From contig CALMXZ010000016.1 of the NCBI GenBank assembly GCA_937873495.1, positions 62,001 through 126,000 on the forward strand: a DNA stretch of 64,000 nucleotides, in the 5' to 3' direction. How positions within the stretch are numbered: the first letter of the stretch is position 1; each line of letters opens with the position of its first letter. This stretch comes from an uncultured Trueperaceae bacterium. Lineage in GTDB: Bacteria > Deinococcota > Deinococci > Deinococcales > Trueperaceae. Position numbers and translations under genes: made by a program. Of this stretch, positions 49,326 through 57,296 are shown in pieces. The notes below the pieces were generated by a model, which was not told where the DNA came from, did no database searches, and worked only from the letters and a program-made list of their open reading frames with translations.

Positions 49326-50732
49326 ATGGAGTCCTCACACCAGCACCCAGACCAGCCCACAGAACCAGCGGTTGTCATCGTCGGAAACGTCGTAACGCCG
49401 ACTGGGTCGCTGCCCGACGGTGCCATAGCGATCGACGGGAATGGGAGGATTTCCTGGGTTGGCCCTGCGAAGCACGCGCCTCGGGCCGCCCGAGAGTTCG
49501 ACTACCGCGGTAGGTGGGTATTGCCGGGTGGAGTCGACGCGCACGTCCATTCTGGTAGCCACGCGGTTTGGACGGAGGGCTTCCCCCGGCTTACCGCCCT
49601 AGCTGCCACAGGTGGCGTTACGACGGTCATAGACATGCCCTACGACGACCCCGAACCCGTCGTCTCCATCCTGGACGTCTCTAGGAAGATCCAGCGCATC
49701 GAGTCCGAGGCGCATGTGGACGTGGGCCTGTTTGGAACAGTACCGAAGGGCATGGGGGCCGGGAACATCGTGGATCTTGGGGCGGCAGGCGTATGCGGCA
49801 TAAAGATTTCCACGTATGAGACACACCCCATACGCTTCCCGTCTATACCCGACCACCAGATAACTACGGTCCTCCTCGCCGCTTCGGCTGCGGGACTGCC
49901 CGTCGCTGTGCATGCCGAGAACGACTCGATCGTTCGCCACCTTATAGACGAACTGAAGGGTAGCCGGCGACTCGACCCGCTTGCCCATGCGCATAGTCGT
50001 CCGCCGGTCACCGAAACCACCGCCGTGGCCTCCTTGCTAGAACTCGCGTGGGCGGTCACTGGGAGACTGCACCTGGTGCATCTAAGTTCTCCTCGGTCGG
50101 TAGAGCTACTGTCACGCCACCGCGCGGAGGGCTCACGGGTGAGCTGCGAGACATGTATCCATTACCTGGTTCTCGACGAGTCAGACCTCGAGCGCCACGG
50201 TGGTTTCGCCAAATGCAATCCACCGCTTCGTTCTTCAGCCGACCAACAAGGCCTATGGCGTCAGCTCTTAGCTGGTGAGATCGACTTCGTGACCTCGGAT
50301 CATGCGCCATGGCCTGACGCCCTCAAGTCCTCACCGGACATCTTCGAGAACAAGTCGGGGTTGCCTGGCGTTCACCTTCTAGTTCCGCTACTGTTCTCGA
50401 GCGGTGTGATGGACCGCGGGTTAGCGATCGAGGAGTTCGTGCGCCTTACTTCCAGCAGCCCTGCGCAGGCTTACGGTCTCTACCCCCGCAAGGGCGCGCT
50501 TGCCGTTGGATCGGATGGGGACGTTGTGGTGATAGATCAGAGCGAGGAGTGGGTAATCGAGCCTGGGCTGCATGACTTCGCCACTCGAACCCCATACGAC
50601 GGGATGCCCGTGCGTGGAAAAGTAGCGGCAACTTTCTTACGTGGCGGGCTCGTCTTCGATGGCAAGCGCGTATGCGGAACGCCTTCAGGGACCTTCGTTC
50701 GCCCATCGGTAGCCGAGGAGGGCCACTTATGA
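49326..50732 (+). CDS. Cyclic amidohydrolase (dihydroorotase / hydantoinase / allantoinase family)
   Basis: Opens cyclic amides. 468 residues, amidohydrolase barrel: LPGGVDAHVHSGSHAVWTEG with the HxH metal pair, TALAATGGVTTVIDMPYDDP, GVCGIKISTYETHPIRF with the lysine expected to be carbamylated, AVHAENDSIV and HLVHLSSPRSVELL with further metal His, and DFVTSDHAPWPDALKS with the catalytic Asp. Ends in a beta-sandwich (GSDGDVVVIDQSEEWVIEPG). I start at the ATG by the family's normal N-terminus; a GTG at 49290 would add 12 unlikely residues. With the carbamoylase encoded at the far end of the divergent operon it would make a two-step ureide route. Confidence 0.88.
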   Translation: MESSHQHPDQPTEPAVVIVGNVVTPTGSLPDGAIAIDGNGRISWVGPAKHAPRAAREFDYRGRWVLPGGVDAHVHSGSHAVWTEGFPRLTALAATGGVTTVIDMPYDDPEPVVSILDVSRKIQRIESEAHVDVGLFGTVPKGMGAGNIVDLGAAGVCGIKISTYETHPIRFPSIPDHQITTVLLAASAAGLPVAVHAENDSIVRHLIDELKGSRRLDPLAHAHSRPPVTETTAVASLLELAWAVTGRLHLVHLSSPRSVELLSRHRAEGSRVSCETCIHYLVLDESDLERHGGFAKCNPPLRSSADQQGLWRQLLAGEIDFVTSDHAPWPDALKSSPDIFENKSGLPGVHLLVPLLFSSGVMDRGLAIEEFVRLTSSSPAQAYGLYPRKGALAVGSDGDVVVIDQSEEWVIEPGLHDFATRTPYDGMPVRGKVAATFLRGGLVFDGKRVCGTPSGTFVRPSVAEEGHL

Positions 50733-51658
50733 TCACGCCCGATTTGCGGCGGCGTTGGTCCGGCATTCACGTGACGATGGTCACTCCATTCACCTCGACC
50801 TATGCCCTCGATGAGATCCGCCTTCGTAAGGTCGTTGACAACCTTATTGCAGACGGTGTCGACGCCATCAATCATCCTTTGACAACGGGTGAAGGCTCGG
50901 CTTTGACGCTCGAGGAGCACAAGACCGTAGTCTCGATAGTCGCCGACCAAGTCGCTGGAAGAGTCCCTTACCTCGCCGGGGTGGCCCGGACGTCGACACG
51001 CGAAAGCGTCGAGTTGGCACGGCATGCTACAGCCGCTGGCGCTGACGGCATCATCGGTCTGTCTCCGTACTACCTCCAGCTGAACCAAGCCGAGATGTAT
51101 CGGCACTTCCACGACCTCGCAAGCAGCGTAGATACGCCGCTCGTCATCTACAACCACCCTCCGATAACCAAGTCGTCGATGTCGGCCGACACGGCCCTCC
51201 GCCTATCCGCGTTGCCCAACGTCGTCGGGTTCTTTCCCACCAACCTCGACTTGGGGCAACTCTTGGACTACTCTTTGACCCTGCGAGGTGAGCTATTGCT
51301 ATTGGCGGGTCGAGAGGAAATTCTGCCGGTGGCCGGCTCGCTTGGGTTCGAGGCGCAGTCGACCTCGTGTTTCCATTTCGTACCGAATCTGGTGAGCAGC
51401 ATTTGGAGCGCCTCGCAAAAGGGTGAAGTCGGTACTGCACTCGAACTCTTCTCCGCGCTAGAGGCTTGGCGCAAGCTAGTTCGACGCAAGACAGAGGCGG
51501 GCCACTTTGGTGCGTTTGCGGCTTACACTAAGGCCTCGATGAGATACTGCGGGGTTGACGCCGGCTTCCTCCGACCGCCACTAACCGAGATCTCGCCAGA
51601 TGAAATGAGCGAACTTGAGCGCGTACTCGATGCCAACCTTGGTTGTATCCGAAGATAG
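50729..51658 (+). CDS. DapA/NanA-family protein lacking the Schiff-base lysine
   Basis: 309 residues with the dihydrodipicolinate-synthase fold: GIHVTMVTPFTSTYALDEIR, NHPLTTGEGSALTLEEHKT (Thr-Thr of the active site kept), ARHATAAGADGIIGLSPYYL, and VIYNHPPITKSSM with the conserved Tyr at about 141. The next motif, normally G-I/V-K-(D/E)-S/A-S/T, reads NVVGFFPTNLDLGQL, with Phe169 where the Schiff-base Lys belongs; no other Lys is near. A classical aldolase or lyase mechanism is therefore unlikely. It may be a hydrolase, isomerase or binding protein on the same scaffold. ATG overlaps the preceding stop (ATGA) with GAGGAG upstream. Confidence 0.85.
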   Translation: MITPDLRRRWSGIHVTMVTPFTSTYALDEIRLRKVVDNLIADGVDAINHPLTTGEGSALTLEEHKTVVSIVADQVAGRVPYLAGVARTSTRESVELARHATAAGADGIIGLSPYYLQLNQAEMYRHFHDLASSVDTPLVIYNHPPITKSSMSADTALRLSALPNVVGFFPTNLDLGQLLDYSLTLRGELLLLAGREEILPVAGSLGFEAQSTSCFHFVPNLVSSIWSASQKGEVGTALELFSALEAWRKLVRRKTEAGHFGAFAAYTKASMRYCGVDAGFLRPPLTEISPDEMSELERVLDANLGCIRR

Positions 51659-51695
51659 GGGCTACCCGCAGGGGCTTCGGTTATGAACTACAGTC

Positions 51696-52418
51696 ATGGC
51701 TGACGCAGAGGCGCCCCTGCACCTTCAACTGCGACGCTCGATTCTGGGCAGGATTCAGCGAGGGGAGTTGAGGGTGGGCGAACGGATGCCAGGTGAGTTG
51801 GACCTCATGGCAATCCACAACGTGAGTCGCATCACGGTCAGGCGGGCACTGTCCGATCTTGCCAACGACGGATACATCATCCGACAACGCGGGCGCGGGT
51901 CGTTCGTGGCAGAACCCAAGATTCTCCATTTCGAGGGGCGCATAGACGGTCTCAGCCCTGACCTTGAGAGGCAAGGCTACACGGTCAGACAGCAAGTCAT
52001 CGAACATCGAAGGTGTTCTGCTGGCGTGCAGGTGGCACGCTTTCTCGGTTTGGGACCTACTGACGAGGTCCTTATGGATCGGCGCTTGGTGTTGGGAGAC
52101 GATATGCCCCTTGCGCTCATAACCGGCTACTTCAACGTCCATCCAGCACTCATGGTCAGTGAGTGCGACATCAAATCTGGCTACATGCTGACCACGCTTC
52201 GCGAGAAGTACGGGCTGCCGGTGAAAAGGGTTAATCGACGCATCGAAGCGACGCTCTGCGAGGAAGCTGATATGAACCTGCTATTAGCTCCCGCAGGGTT
52301 GCCGATGCTCGTCGGCGAAGTGACAGCCCTCGACGACGCCGGCCAGCCGCTCGCCTACTCGCGGGCAGTCTACCGGGGAGATCGATATAAGTACTTCCAG
52401 AGCTTCACCTATGACTAG
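51696..52418 (+). CDS. GntR-family regulator with UTRA domain (HutC subfamily)
   Basis: 240 residues. Winged helix: PLHLQLRRSILGRIQRGELR, GERMPGELDLMAIHNVSRIT, VRRALSDLANDGYIIRQRGR; UTRA domain from about residue 90 (TDEVLMDRRLVLGDDMPLAL; PMLVGEVTALDDAGQPLAYS). It closes the plus-strand half of the ammonia-lyase block, 37 bases after the DapA-like gene, and is the natural candidate to control both halves. Its HutC kinship fits an amino-acid-derived effector such as urocanate or a related acrylate, but that is inference. The stop overlaps the convergent PdxA2 gene end by four bases. Confidence 0.91.
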   Translation: MADAEAPLHLQLRRSILGRIQRGELRVGERMPGELDLMAIHNVSRITVRRALSDLANDGYIIRQRGRGSFVAEPKILHFEGRIDGLSPDLERQGYTVRQQVIEHRRCSAGVQVARFLGLGPTDEVLMDRRLVLGDDMPLALITGYFNVHPALMVSECDIKSGYMLTTLREKYGLPVKRVNRRIEATLCEEADMNLLLAPAGLPMLVGEVTALDDAGQPLAYSRAVYRGDRYKYFQSFTYD

Positions 52419-53500
52419 ACGACATGACGTGGCGAACCGGCCATTGAAGCGCGCGCCCTAACCGCCCCAAGACCGTGCACCAGCGCAACCGTCATGTTGG
52501 TGAAGTCCGCGGTGCCGGCCCAAGCTATGTCGTAGGCCGTTCCGTGGTCGACGGACACTCTGGTTATCGGCAAGCCCAGGGTAACGTTCACCGTATCGGC
52601 GAAGCCGAGTAGCTTCGAGGGGATGTGCCCCTGGTCGTGGTACATGGCGAGCACCACGTCGAACTCGCCTCGGATGGCCCGAGCGAAGACCGTGTCCGGG
52701 GGGATGGGCCCAGTTACATCGATGCCCAAGCCCGCGAGTTCCTTCACCGCGGGGATCACGTGATCGATCTCCTCCGTGCCGAACAGGCCGCCCTCTCCCG
52801 CGTGCGGATTGACGCCGGCCACGGCCATCTTGGGTCTTCGGCCTAGGGAGACTTCCGTCCACTCGGCCGCAAGCCTACCGACCTCGGCTATCCGCTCCGC
52901 GTTCAAAGTATCGAGCGCTTCGCGCAAGGCAACATGCGTCGAGACATGAGCGACCCGAAGCCGGTCGCTTGCCAGCAGCATGGCGACGTTGGATCGGGGC
53001 ACACCGCAGAAGTCGGCGAGGAGCTCCGTATGGCCTATCCCCACATGCCCGGCTCGAGCCAGCGCCTCCTTGTTGAGCGGCCCTGTCACGATAGCCCCAA
53101 CCCGATCGCCGATAGCCAAAGCCGTAGCGGTCTCCAGCGAATCGTAGGCTGCCAGGCCGACCGCGCTGCTACCGGCTATCGGCAAGCCTCTGGCATCGCG
53201 TTCTCCGCGATATGGCACATCGAGTACGTAGACCCCTGGCCGAGAAGGCATGCTATCGGCAGAAGTCTGGTGGATCGTCAGGGTCGGAGCGAACCGCCGC
53301 CCGGCCATCTCAACCACGCCTGCGTCTCCCACCAACACGAAGGCTGCTCCCTCAGGTCCCAGCTCTGGAGCTACGCGCCCACCGTCCTCGCTAGCGTCGC
53401 TCCGGTCTCTGGACAGGATCGCCTCCAGTGCCCTGACGGCGATCTCCGGCCCGACGCCGGCCGGATCACCGAGGGTGACCGCAACCGTCCTTAAGTCCAC
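52415..53500 (-). CDS. PdxA2-type 4-phospho-acid-sugar dehydrogenase
   Basis: NAD-dependent, metal-requiring oxidative decarboxylation of a 4-phosphorylated hydroxy acid. 361 residues: VAVTLGDPAGVGPEIAVRAL at the start, GAIVTGPLNKEALARAGHVG, IGHTELLADFCGV and AHVSTHVALREALDTLN and AMYHDQGHIPSKLLGF, which supply the three metal His residues. Overlapping the acid-sugar kinase by 10 bases, it belongs with PdxA2/DtnP-type enzymes acting on threonate- or erythronate-4-phosphate rather than with pyridoxal biosynthesis. The expected product would be dihydroxyacetone phosphate plus CO2. No other pdx gene is nearby. Confidence 0.87.
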   Translation of the reverse strand: MDLRTVAVTLGDPAGVGPEIAVRALEAILSRDRSDASEDGGRVAPELGPEGAAFVLVGDAGVVEMAGRRFAPTLTIHQTSADSMPSRPGVYVLDVPYRGERDARGLPIAGSSAVGLAAYDSLETATALAIGDRVGAIVTGPLNKEALARAGHVGIGHTELLADFCGVPRSNVAMLLASDRLRVAHVSTHVALREALDTLNAERIAEVGRLAAEWTEVSLGRRPKMAVAGVNPHAGEGGLFGTEEIDHVIPAVKELAGLGIDVTGPIPPDTVFARAIRGEFDVVLAMYHDQGHIPSKLLGFADTVNVTLGLPITRVSVDHGTAYDIAWAGTADFTNMTVALVHGLGAVRARASMAGSPRHVV

Positions 53501-54693
53501 GGCCCAACCTCCTCAAGGTCGCTCGTACCTCGCGCCAACTCCTCCATCGTCCGCACCAGAACGGTTTCATCGCCGAAAGCACCCGCTTTCGTGGCAACGG
53601 CCACGCCGGCAAGGGTTCCTCCGAGGACGAAGCCGCGGGGGACGCCGGGCACCGCCTCTCCCACGACCTGGATACCCGTGGCAGCCAGACCGTCTAGGAC
53701 GAGCCTGGCCGTGTCTCCCCCCACCAGCACGACTGCTGCAGGCCTTCGCGCTCGTGCATTCAGCTCGGCCATCGCCCCCGCCGCGATAGAGGCCGACGCC
53801 GAGCCGTCGTCGCGAACATCGCTGTTGGAGACGCAGAGCAGAACCACTTCCGTTCCCATGAGCACGGCCTCCGGCCCCAATGCGGCCTCCAGCGCCTTTA
53901 CTTGGCGGGCGCTCTCTAGAGTTGGGCTTCCCACGACCAGTAGCAGCCAGCTGTCATGCTCGGAACCGTCCGCGCCGCTCTCCCGAGCCGCGTAGTTCCA
54001 GACCGCATCCCTCGCCGTGGCGCCCCGATCTCGATCGAACCGGCTCCTCAGAGCAAGCTCTTCGGCGAGGCTGCGAGCTATCCCCGCCGAACCGACCATC
54101 AGCGGCTTCTGAGCCAGCCCTACCCACCACCGGGCCAGGCGGGCCAACGACCCTTCGTCCTGCTCATCCAGTACGGCCACGCTTCCGGGTGCCGGCCCGC
54201 GCTCGATGAGGTCCGGTAGGGCCATCAGTCGTGCATGGGAGCCGAACCTGCTCGCCAGATCCACGTCGGCCTCGTGACCGTTGACGAGTAACCTTCCGGA
54301 GCGGACCAACCGCCCTTGCACGGGTAGTGCGTTCGCTGCTACTGCCGTCCGATCTGGCGTCGAGGCGAGAGCCGCGTGCATCATCTCGGGAATAGGGCCC
54401 CGCAGCGTAGAGTCGACCTTCAGCATGCAGAAGCGGATACCGGAGGCCGCCATCTTCGTGATGGCCTCCGCCGTGGCCAGTGTCGCCGCCTCTCCGTGAA
54501 CGATTCTGAGGTTGGCGTCGTGGACCATGACCTCCGCGTCCGGGCCGGCGGTGTAGTCGCCCCGAAGGTCGACTGTCGCGATGAAGCCTTCGTTGGCGAA
54601 CGATGACGCCACATCGCATGCTCCCGTGAGGTCGTCTGCGATGATCCCGAAGACCGCTTCCCGCCCGCGCGGACCGCCAGACCCTCTCACCAT
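53491..54693 (-). CDS. Four-carbon acid sugar kinase (OtnK/DtnK family, DUF1537)
   Basis: ATP-dependent kinase for C4 acid sugars. 400 residues. AVFGIIADDLTGACDVASSF is the N-terminal signature; FCMLKVDSTLRGPIPEMMHA follows; the C-terminal nucleotide domain has AVVLVGGDTARLVLDGLAAT and VAVATKAGAFGDETVLVRTM, both close to consensus, unlike the divergent relative at 15013. ATG with GAAGAG six bases before it, 10 bases behind the FAD-oxidoreductase stop. The kinase-plus-PdxA2 pair is the known core for D-threonate/erythronate use, so a C4 sugar acid or a compound that yields one is the likely substrate. Confidence 0.9.
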   Translation of the reverse strand: MVRGSGGPRGREAVFGIIADDLTGACDVASSFANEGFIATVDLRGDYTAGPDAEVMVHDANLRIVHGEAATLATAEAITKMAASGIRFCMLKVDSTLRGPIPEMMHAALASTPDRTAVAANALPVQGRLVRSGRLLVNGHEADVDLASRFGSHARLMALPDLIERGPAPGSVAVLDEQDEGSLARLARWWVGLAQKPLMVGSAGIARSLAEELALRSRFDRDRGATARDAVWNYAARESGADGSEHDSWLLLVVGSPTLESARQVKALEAALGPEAVLMGTEVVLLCVSNSDVRDDGSASASIAAGAMAELNARARRPAAVVLVGGDTARLVLDGLAATGIQVVGEAVPGVPRGFVLGGTLAGVAVATKAGAFGDETVLVRTMEELARGTSDLEEVGPWT

Positions 54694-54703
54694 CTTCAGC
54701 TCT

Positions 54704-56143
54704 TCAAAGCGCGATGCCGAGCGCGGAGGCGGACCGCTCCGACTCGCTGCCAGGTACAGGACCGACATCCAGATGCGCACCTTGGCGCCGCAGTTCCCTC
54801 CGCAGCTCACCAGGGTCGATCTCGCGCGGCCGCGCCCCGCTCCTGGCCGCCAGCGCCGCCGCGGTGCCTGCGGCCTGACCCACCATCATCCCCGTGATCA
54901 TCGTGCGCGTCGACGCCATCGCTTCATGGGTGGTGGAGATGCATCGCCCGGCAAGCAACAGACCGTCGACACGCAGCGGCACCAGGCATCGATACGGGAT
55001 GTCGTACGAACCGTCCTCCCCGCCTATCTTCGTGAAGAGGGTCTTGCCGCTGGCTGGATCGTGGATGTCGATAGGGTAGCCGACCTTGGCTATCCCGTCG
55101 TCGAACTTCCGCCCGTTCAGGCAGTCCTCGCCGGTGAGCTGGTACTCTCCGCTCATTCGCCGCGTCTCGCGGACCCCTACGAAGGGCGCGGTCGCGGCGA
55201 CGAACGACTCTTCGAAGCCCGGAACGTACTTCCGCAGGAACGCCGAGAGCGCGAACACTTGGCGCTTACCCTCGATCTCGCCTCGGCTGAGATCATCGGC
55301 GTTGGTGCCGTCCAAGCCCTGCATCCGCGACGCATTGATGTTCGTCTCGCGCCCGCGAACCGTGTTACCCCAGAACTCATCCAGCCCCAGGAACAAGCCT
55401 TCGGCCGCAACGGCATCGGCGAACGCCTCGAGGGTCGCACTCCACCACACCGGGTATCGCTCGCCCGTCAGAGGCAGGGGCGCCCAGGCTCCGCCCTTGC
55501 CTATCGCCGCCATAGCTGCCGGCAGGTCGACGTTGCCGACCTTGAACACCATCGACATGCGCTGCATCTTGCCGTCCGACTTACGCCCCTTCTCATAGGG
55601 GACCCCAGCCCATGTGGCTATGTCGCCGTCGCCGCTGGCATCGATGACGACCTTAGCCTTGATCAAGGTACGACCCCCCTTGTTCGCCACCACGACGCCG
55701 GTGACTCGATCGCCGTCCACCGCGACCTCAAGCGGAGACGTGTGGTACAGGATCCGAGCTCCAGACTCCATCACCATCTCTTGGGTCACGTACTTCATGA
55801 CCTCGACGTCGATGGGGGTGGTCGTCTCCATGTGCGCGTTCTCGATGAAGACGGGCCCTGTGCTGCCGCCGAGCTTCACCATCCGGGTGATCATCTCCCA
55901 GGGGGTCCCGGCAACTACCCTGTCCCCCTGACTACTGTGGAAAGTATGCAGGCATAGCCCCACGTTCGCAACGCCGCCAAGGAACCCGTAGCGCTCCACC
56001 AGCAGGGTGTTCGCTCCCAGGCGGGCCGCGGAGATGGCCGCTCCGACACCAGAGGTACCGCCGCCTACGACCAGGACGTCAACCTCGATGGTCTGTGCCG
56101 CGTTCTGACCAGTACTTAGCCTAGCTTCCGTGTGACCGGACAT
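54704..56143 (-). CDS. FAD-dependent oxidoreductase (PF12831-type)
   Basis: 479 residues. VDVLVVGGGTSGVGAAISAA then ARLGANTLLVERYGFLGGVA is the FAD-binding N-terminus characteristic of this family; KAKVVIDASGDGDIATWAGV and DGLLLAGRCISTTHEAMAST are the second and third cofactor segments, with RETRRMSGEYQLTGEDCL in the cap. Members have few proven reactions; they sit in sugar-acid and polyol catabolic operons. It probably oxidises an imported or acyl-released intermediate to the acid that the kinase accepts. The ATG has AGAGG at suitable spacing; a GTG nine bases earlier is less likely. Confidence 0.87.
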   Translation of the reverse strand: MSGHTEARLSTGQNAAQTIEVDVLVVGGGTSGVGAAISAARLGANTLLVERYGFLGGVANVGLCLHTFHSSQGDRVVAGTPWEMITRMVKLGGSTGPVFIENAHMETTTPIDVEVMKYVTQEMVMESGARILYHTSPLEVAVDGDRVTGVVVANKGGRTLIKAKVVIDASGDGDIATWAGVPYEKGRKSDGKMQRMSMVFKVGNVDLPAAMAAIGKGGAWAPLPLTGERYPVWWSATLEAFADAVAAEGLFLGLDEFWGNTVRGRETNINASRMQGLDGTNADDLSRGEIEGKRQVFALSAFLRKYVPGFEESFVAATAPFVGVRETRRMSGEYQLTGEDCLNGRKFDDGIAKVGYPIDIHDPASGKTLFTKIGGEDGSYDIPYRCLVPLRVDGLLLAGRCISTTHEAMASTRTMITGMMVGQAAGTAAALAARSGARPREIDPGELRRELRRQGAHLDVGPVPGSESERSASALGIAL

Positions 56144-56162
56144 CACTTGCACCTCTCTGCCT

Positions 56163-57296
56163 CTAGGCGGACATGCCGCCGGAATGGAGTTGTTTGATCG
56201 GAGCCGCCGGATCCATCGGTAGCTCGAGGATGCAGAACGTCGACTCGCATGGCGGCCCGAGGGCTACGTGAATCCGCCTCAGCGCAGGTTCGACGATCAC
56301 CGATACGTTCGTTTCCGCGCCGTAAGCGTCTCGGCTCGCATGCCGGCACACGGCGTCGCCTCCTCCGGAATGATCCGAGAGCAAGGACTTGATGGCTTCG
56401 GTCCCTAGCCTGTGAGGCAGCGAGGCCAGCCGACCGACTAGGCAATCGCGTCTAGCCGAGCTGTTCGCCAGGTAACGGCCAAGCCCCTCGTTCTCCGCCT
56501 CGGCATCTCGGTGGATGTAGTGGTTGGTGTGAACGATCGTTCCCCCTGCTGGTCTCGTGACGTAAACCTTGCTGGCGGTCGTTTCGACGTCGACCACGGA
56601 GTCGCGGTCCGCCAAGAGCAAGTTGTGGGACGATGCACGCTTCGGAGCTGATCGAATCACGTCGATGGCCGCCGCCACCCCCCGCTGCTCGAGCACCTTG
56701 CGGCGGAGGAACTTACGAGTAGGTAGGCCCGCGCCCCAGTCACGCGAGCGCACCATGCTGCCACACAGCCCAAGGCCTTCGGCGTTCAAGCCTTCTTGGG
56801 CAAGCATCCCGGCCATGGTCACGGTTAGCACCCGCGTCGCCCCTTCCGGCGCGGCGTCCAGAGCTATCCATAAGGAACGCGACTCGGGACCAAGGTCGAC
56901 GTTCTGGGCGACTATCGGGGTGCCCGTCTCGGATCGGTGGCCGGTCACTCCGATGAGCGAGCACTCGGCGCCGGCTACCCCGGGCCTCGGCGCCGAGGAG
57001 CCGGTGAGGAAGAGCAGCTCGTACCGGGTGTTGATCACAAGGACATCCATGAGAGGCAGACCGGCTCCGTCCGCGATCCCGCGGCACTCCTCCAGTAGGT
57101 CCGGGAACCCCGACTCGATGTAAGGAAGCAGCTGTTCAACACGAGCACGCGCCTCGTCACGATCGACAGAACCGACGCGGAGTTGCTCGAGCGACCATTC
57201 GAGCGTGCCGTGCACCAGGTCGCGGGCTTGGCTGCCGTGCGCCAGGCCCACTTCGTAGCGATCGCCGCGAGCCGCTACGAGCGGTAACGCGGTCAT
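56163..57296 (-). CDS. C45 family autoproteolytic acyltransferase/hydrolase
   Basis: N-terminal-nucleophile family that includes acyl-CoA:6-aminopenicillanate acyltransferase. 377 residues; VINTRYELLFLTGSSAPRPG precedes the presumed maturation site GVAGAECSLIGVTGHRSETG, where Cys becomes the new N-terminus. Then GTPIVAQNVDLGPESRSL, MAGMLAQEGLNAEGLGLCGS and SSHNLLLADRDSVVDVETTA, all usual C45 segments. The residue before Cys is Glu instead of the more usual Gly. No signal peptide, so likely cytoplasmic. It would release or exchange an acyl or aminoacyl group on the imported substrate. ATG overlaps the LacI stop (ATGA). Confidence 0.83.
   Translation of the reverse strand: MTALPLVAARGDRYEVGLAHGSQARDLVHGTLEWSLEQLRVGSVDRDEARARVEQLLPYIESGFPDLLEECRGIADGAGLPLMDVLVINTRYELLFLTGSSAPRPGVAGAECSLIGVTGHRSETGTPIVAQNVDLGPESRSLWIALDAAPEGATRVLTVTMAGMLAQEGLNAEGLGLCGSMVRSRDWGAGLPTRKFLRRKVLEQRGVAAAIDVIRSAPKRASSHNLLLADRDSVVDVETTASKVYVTRPAGGTIVHTNHYIHRDAEAENEGLGRYLANSSARRDCLVGRLASLPHRLGTEAIKSLLSDHSGGGDAVCRHASRDAYGAETNVSVIVEPALRRIHVALGPPCESTFCILELPMDPAAPIKQLHSGGMSA

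Noticed and set aside
52415-53500. Pyridoxine biosynthesis (PdxA)
   Set aside because: No other pdx gene is near, and the overlap with a C4 acid-sugar kinase points to the PdxA2 catabolic branch.
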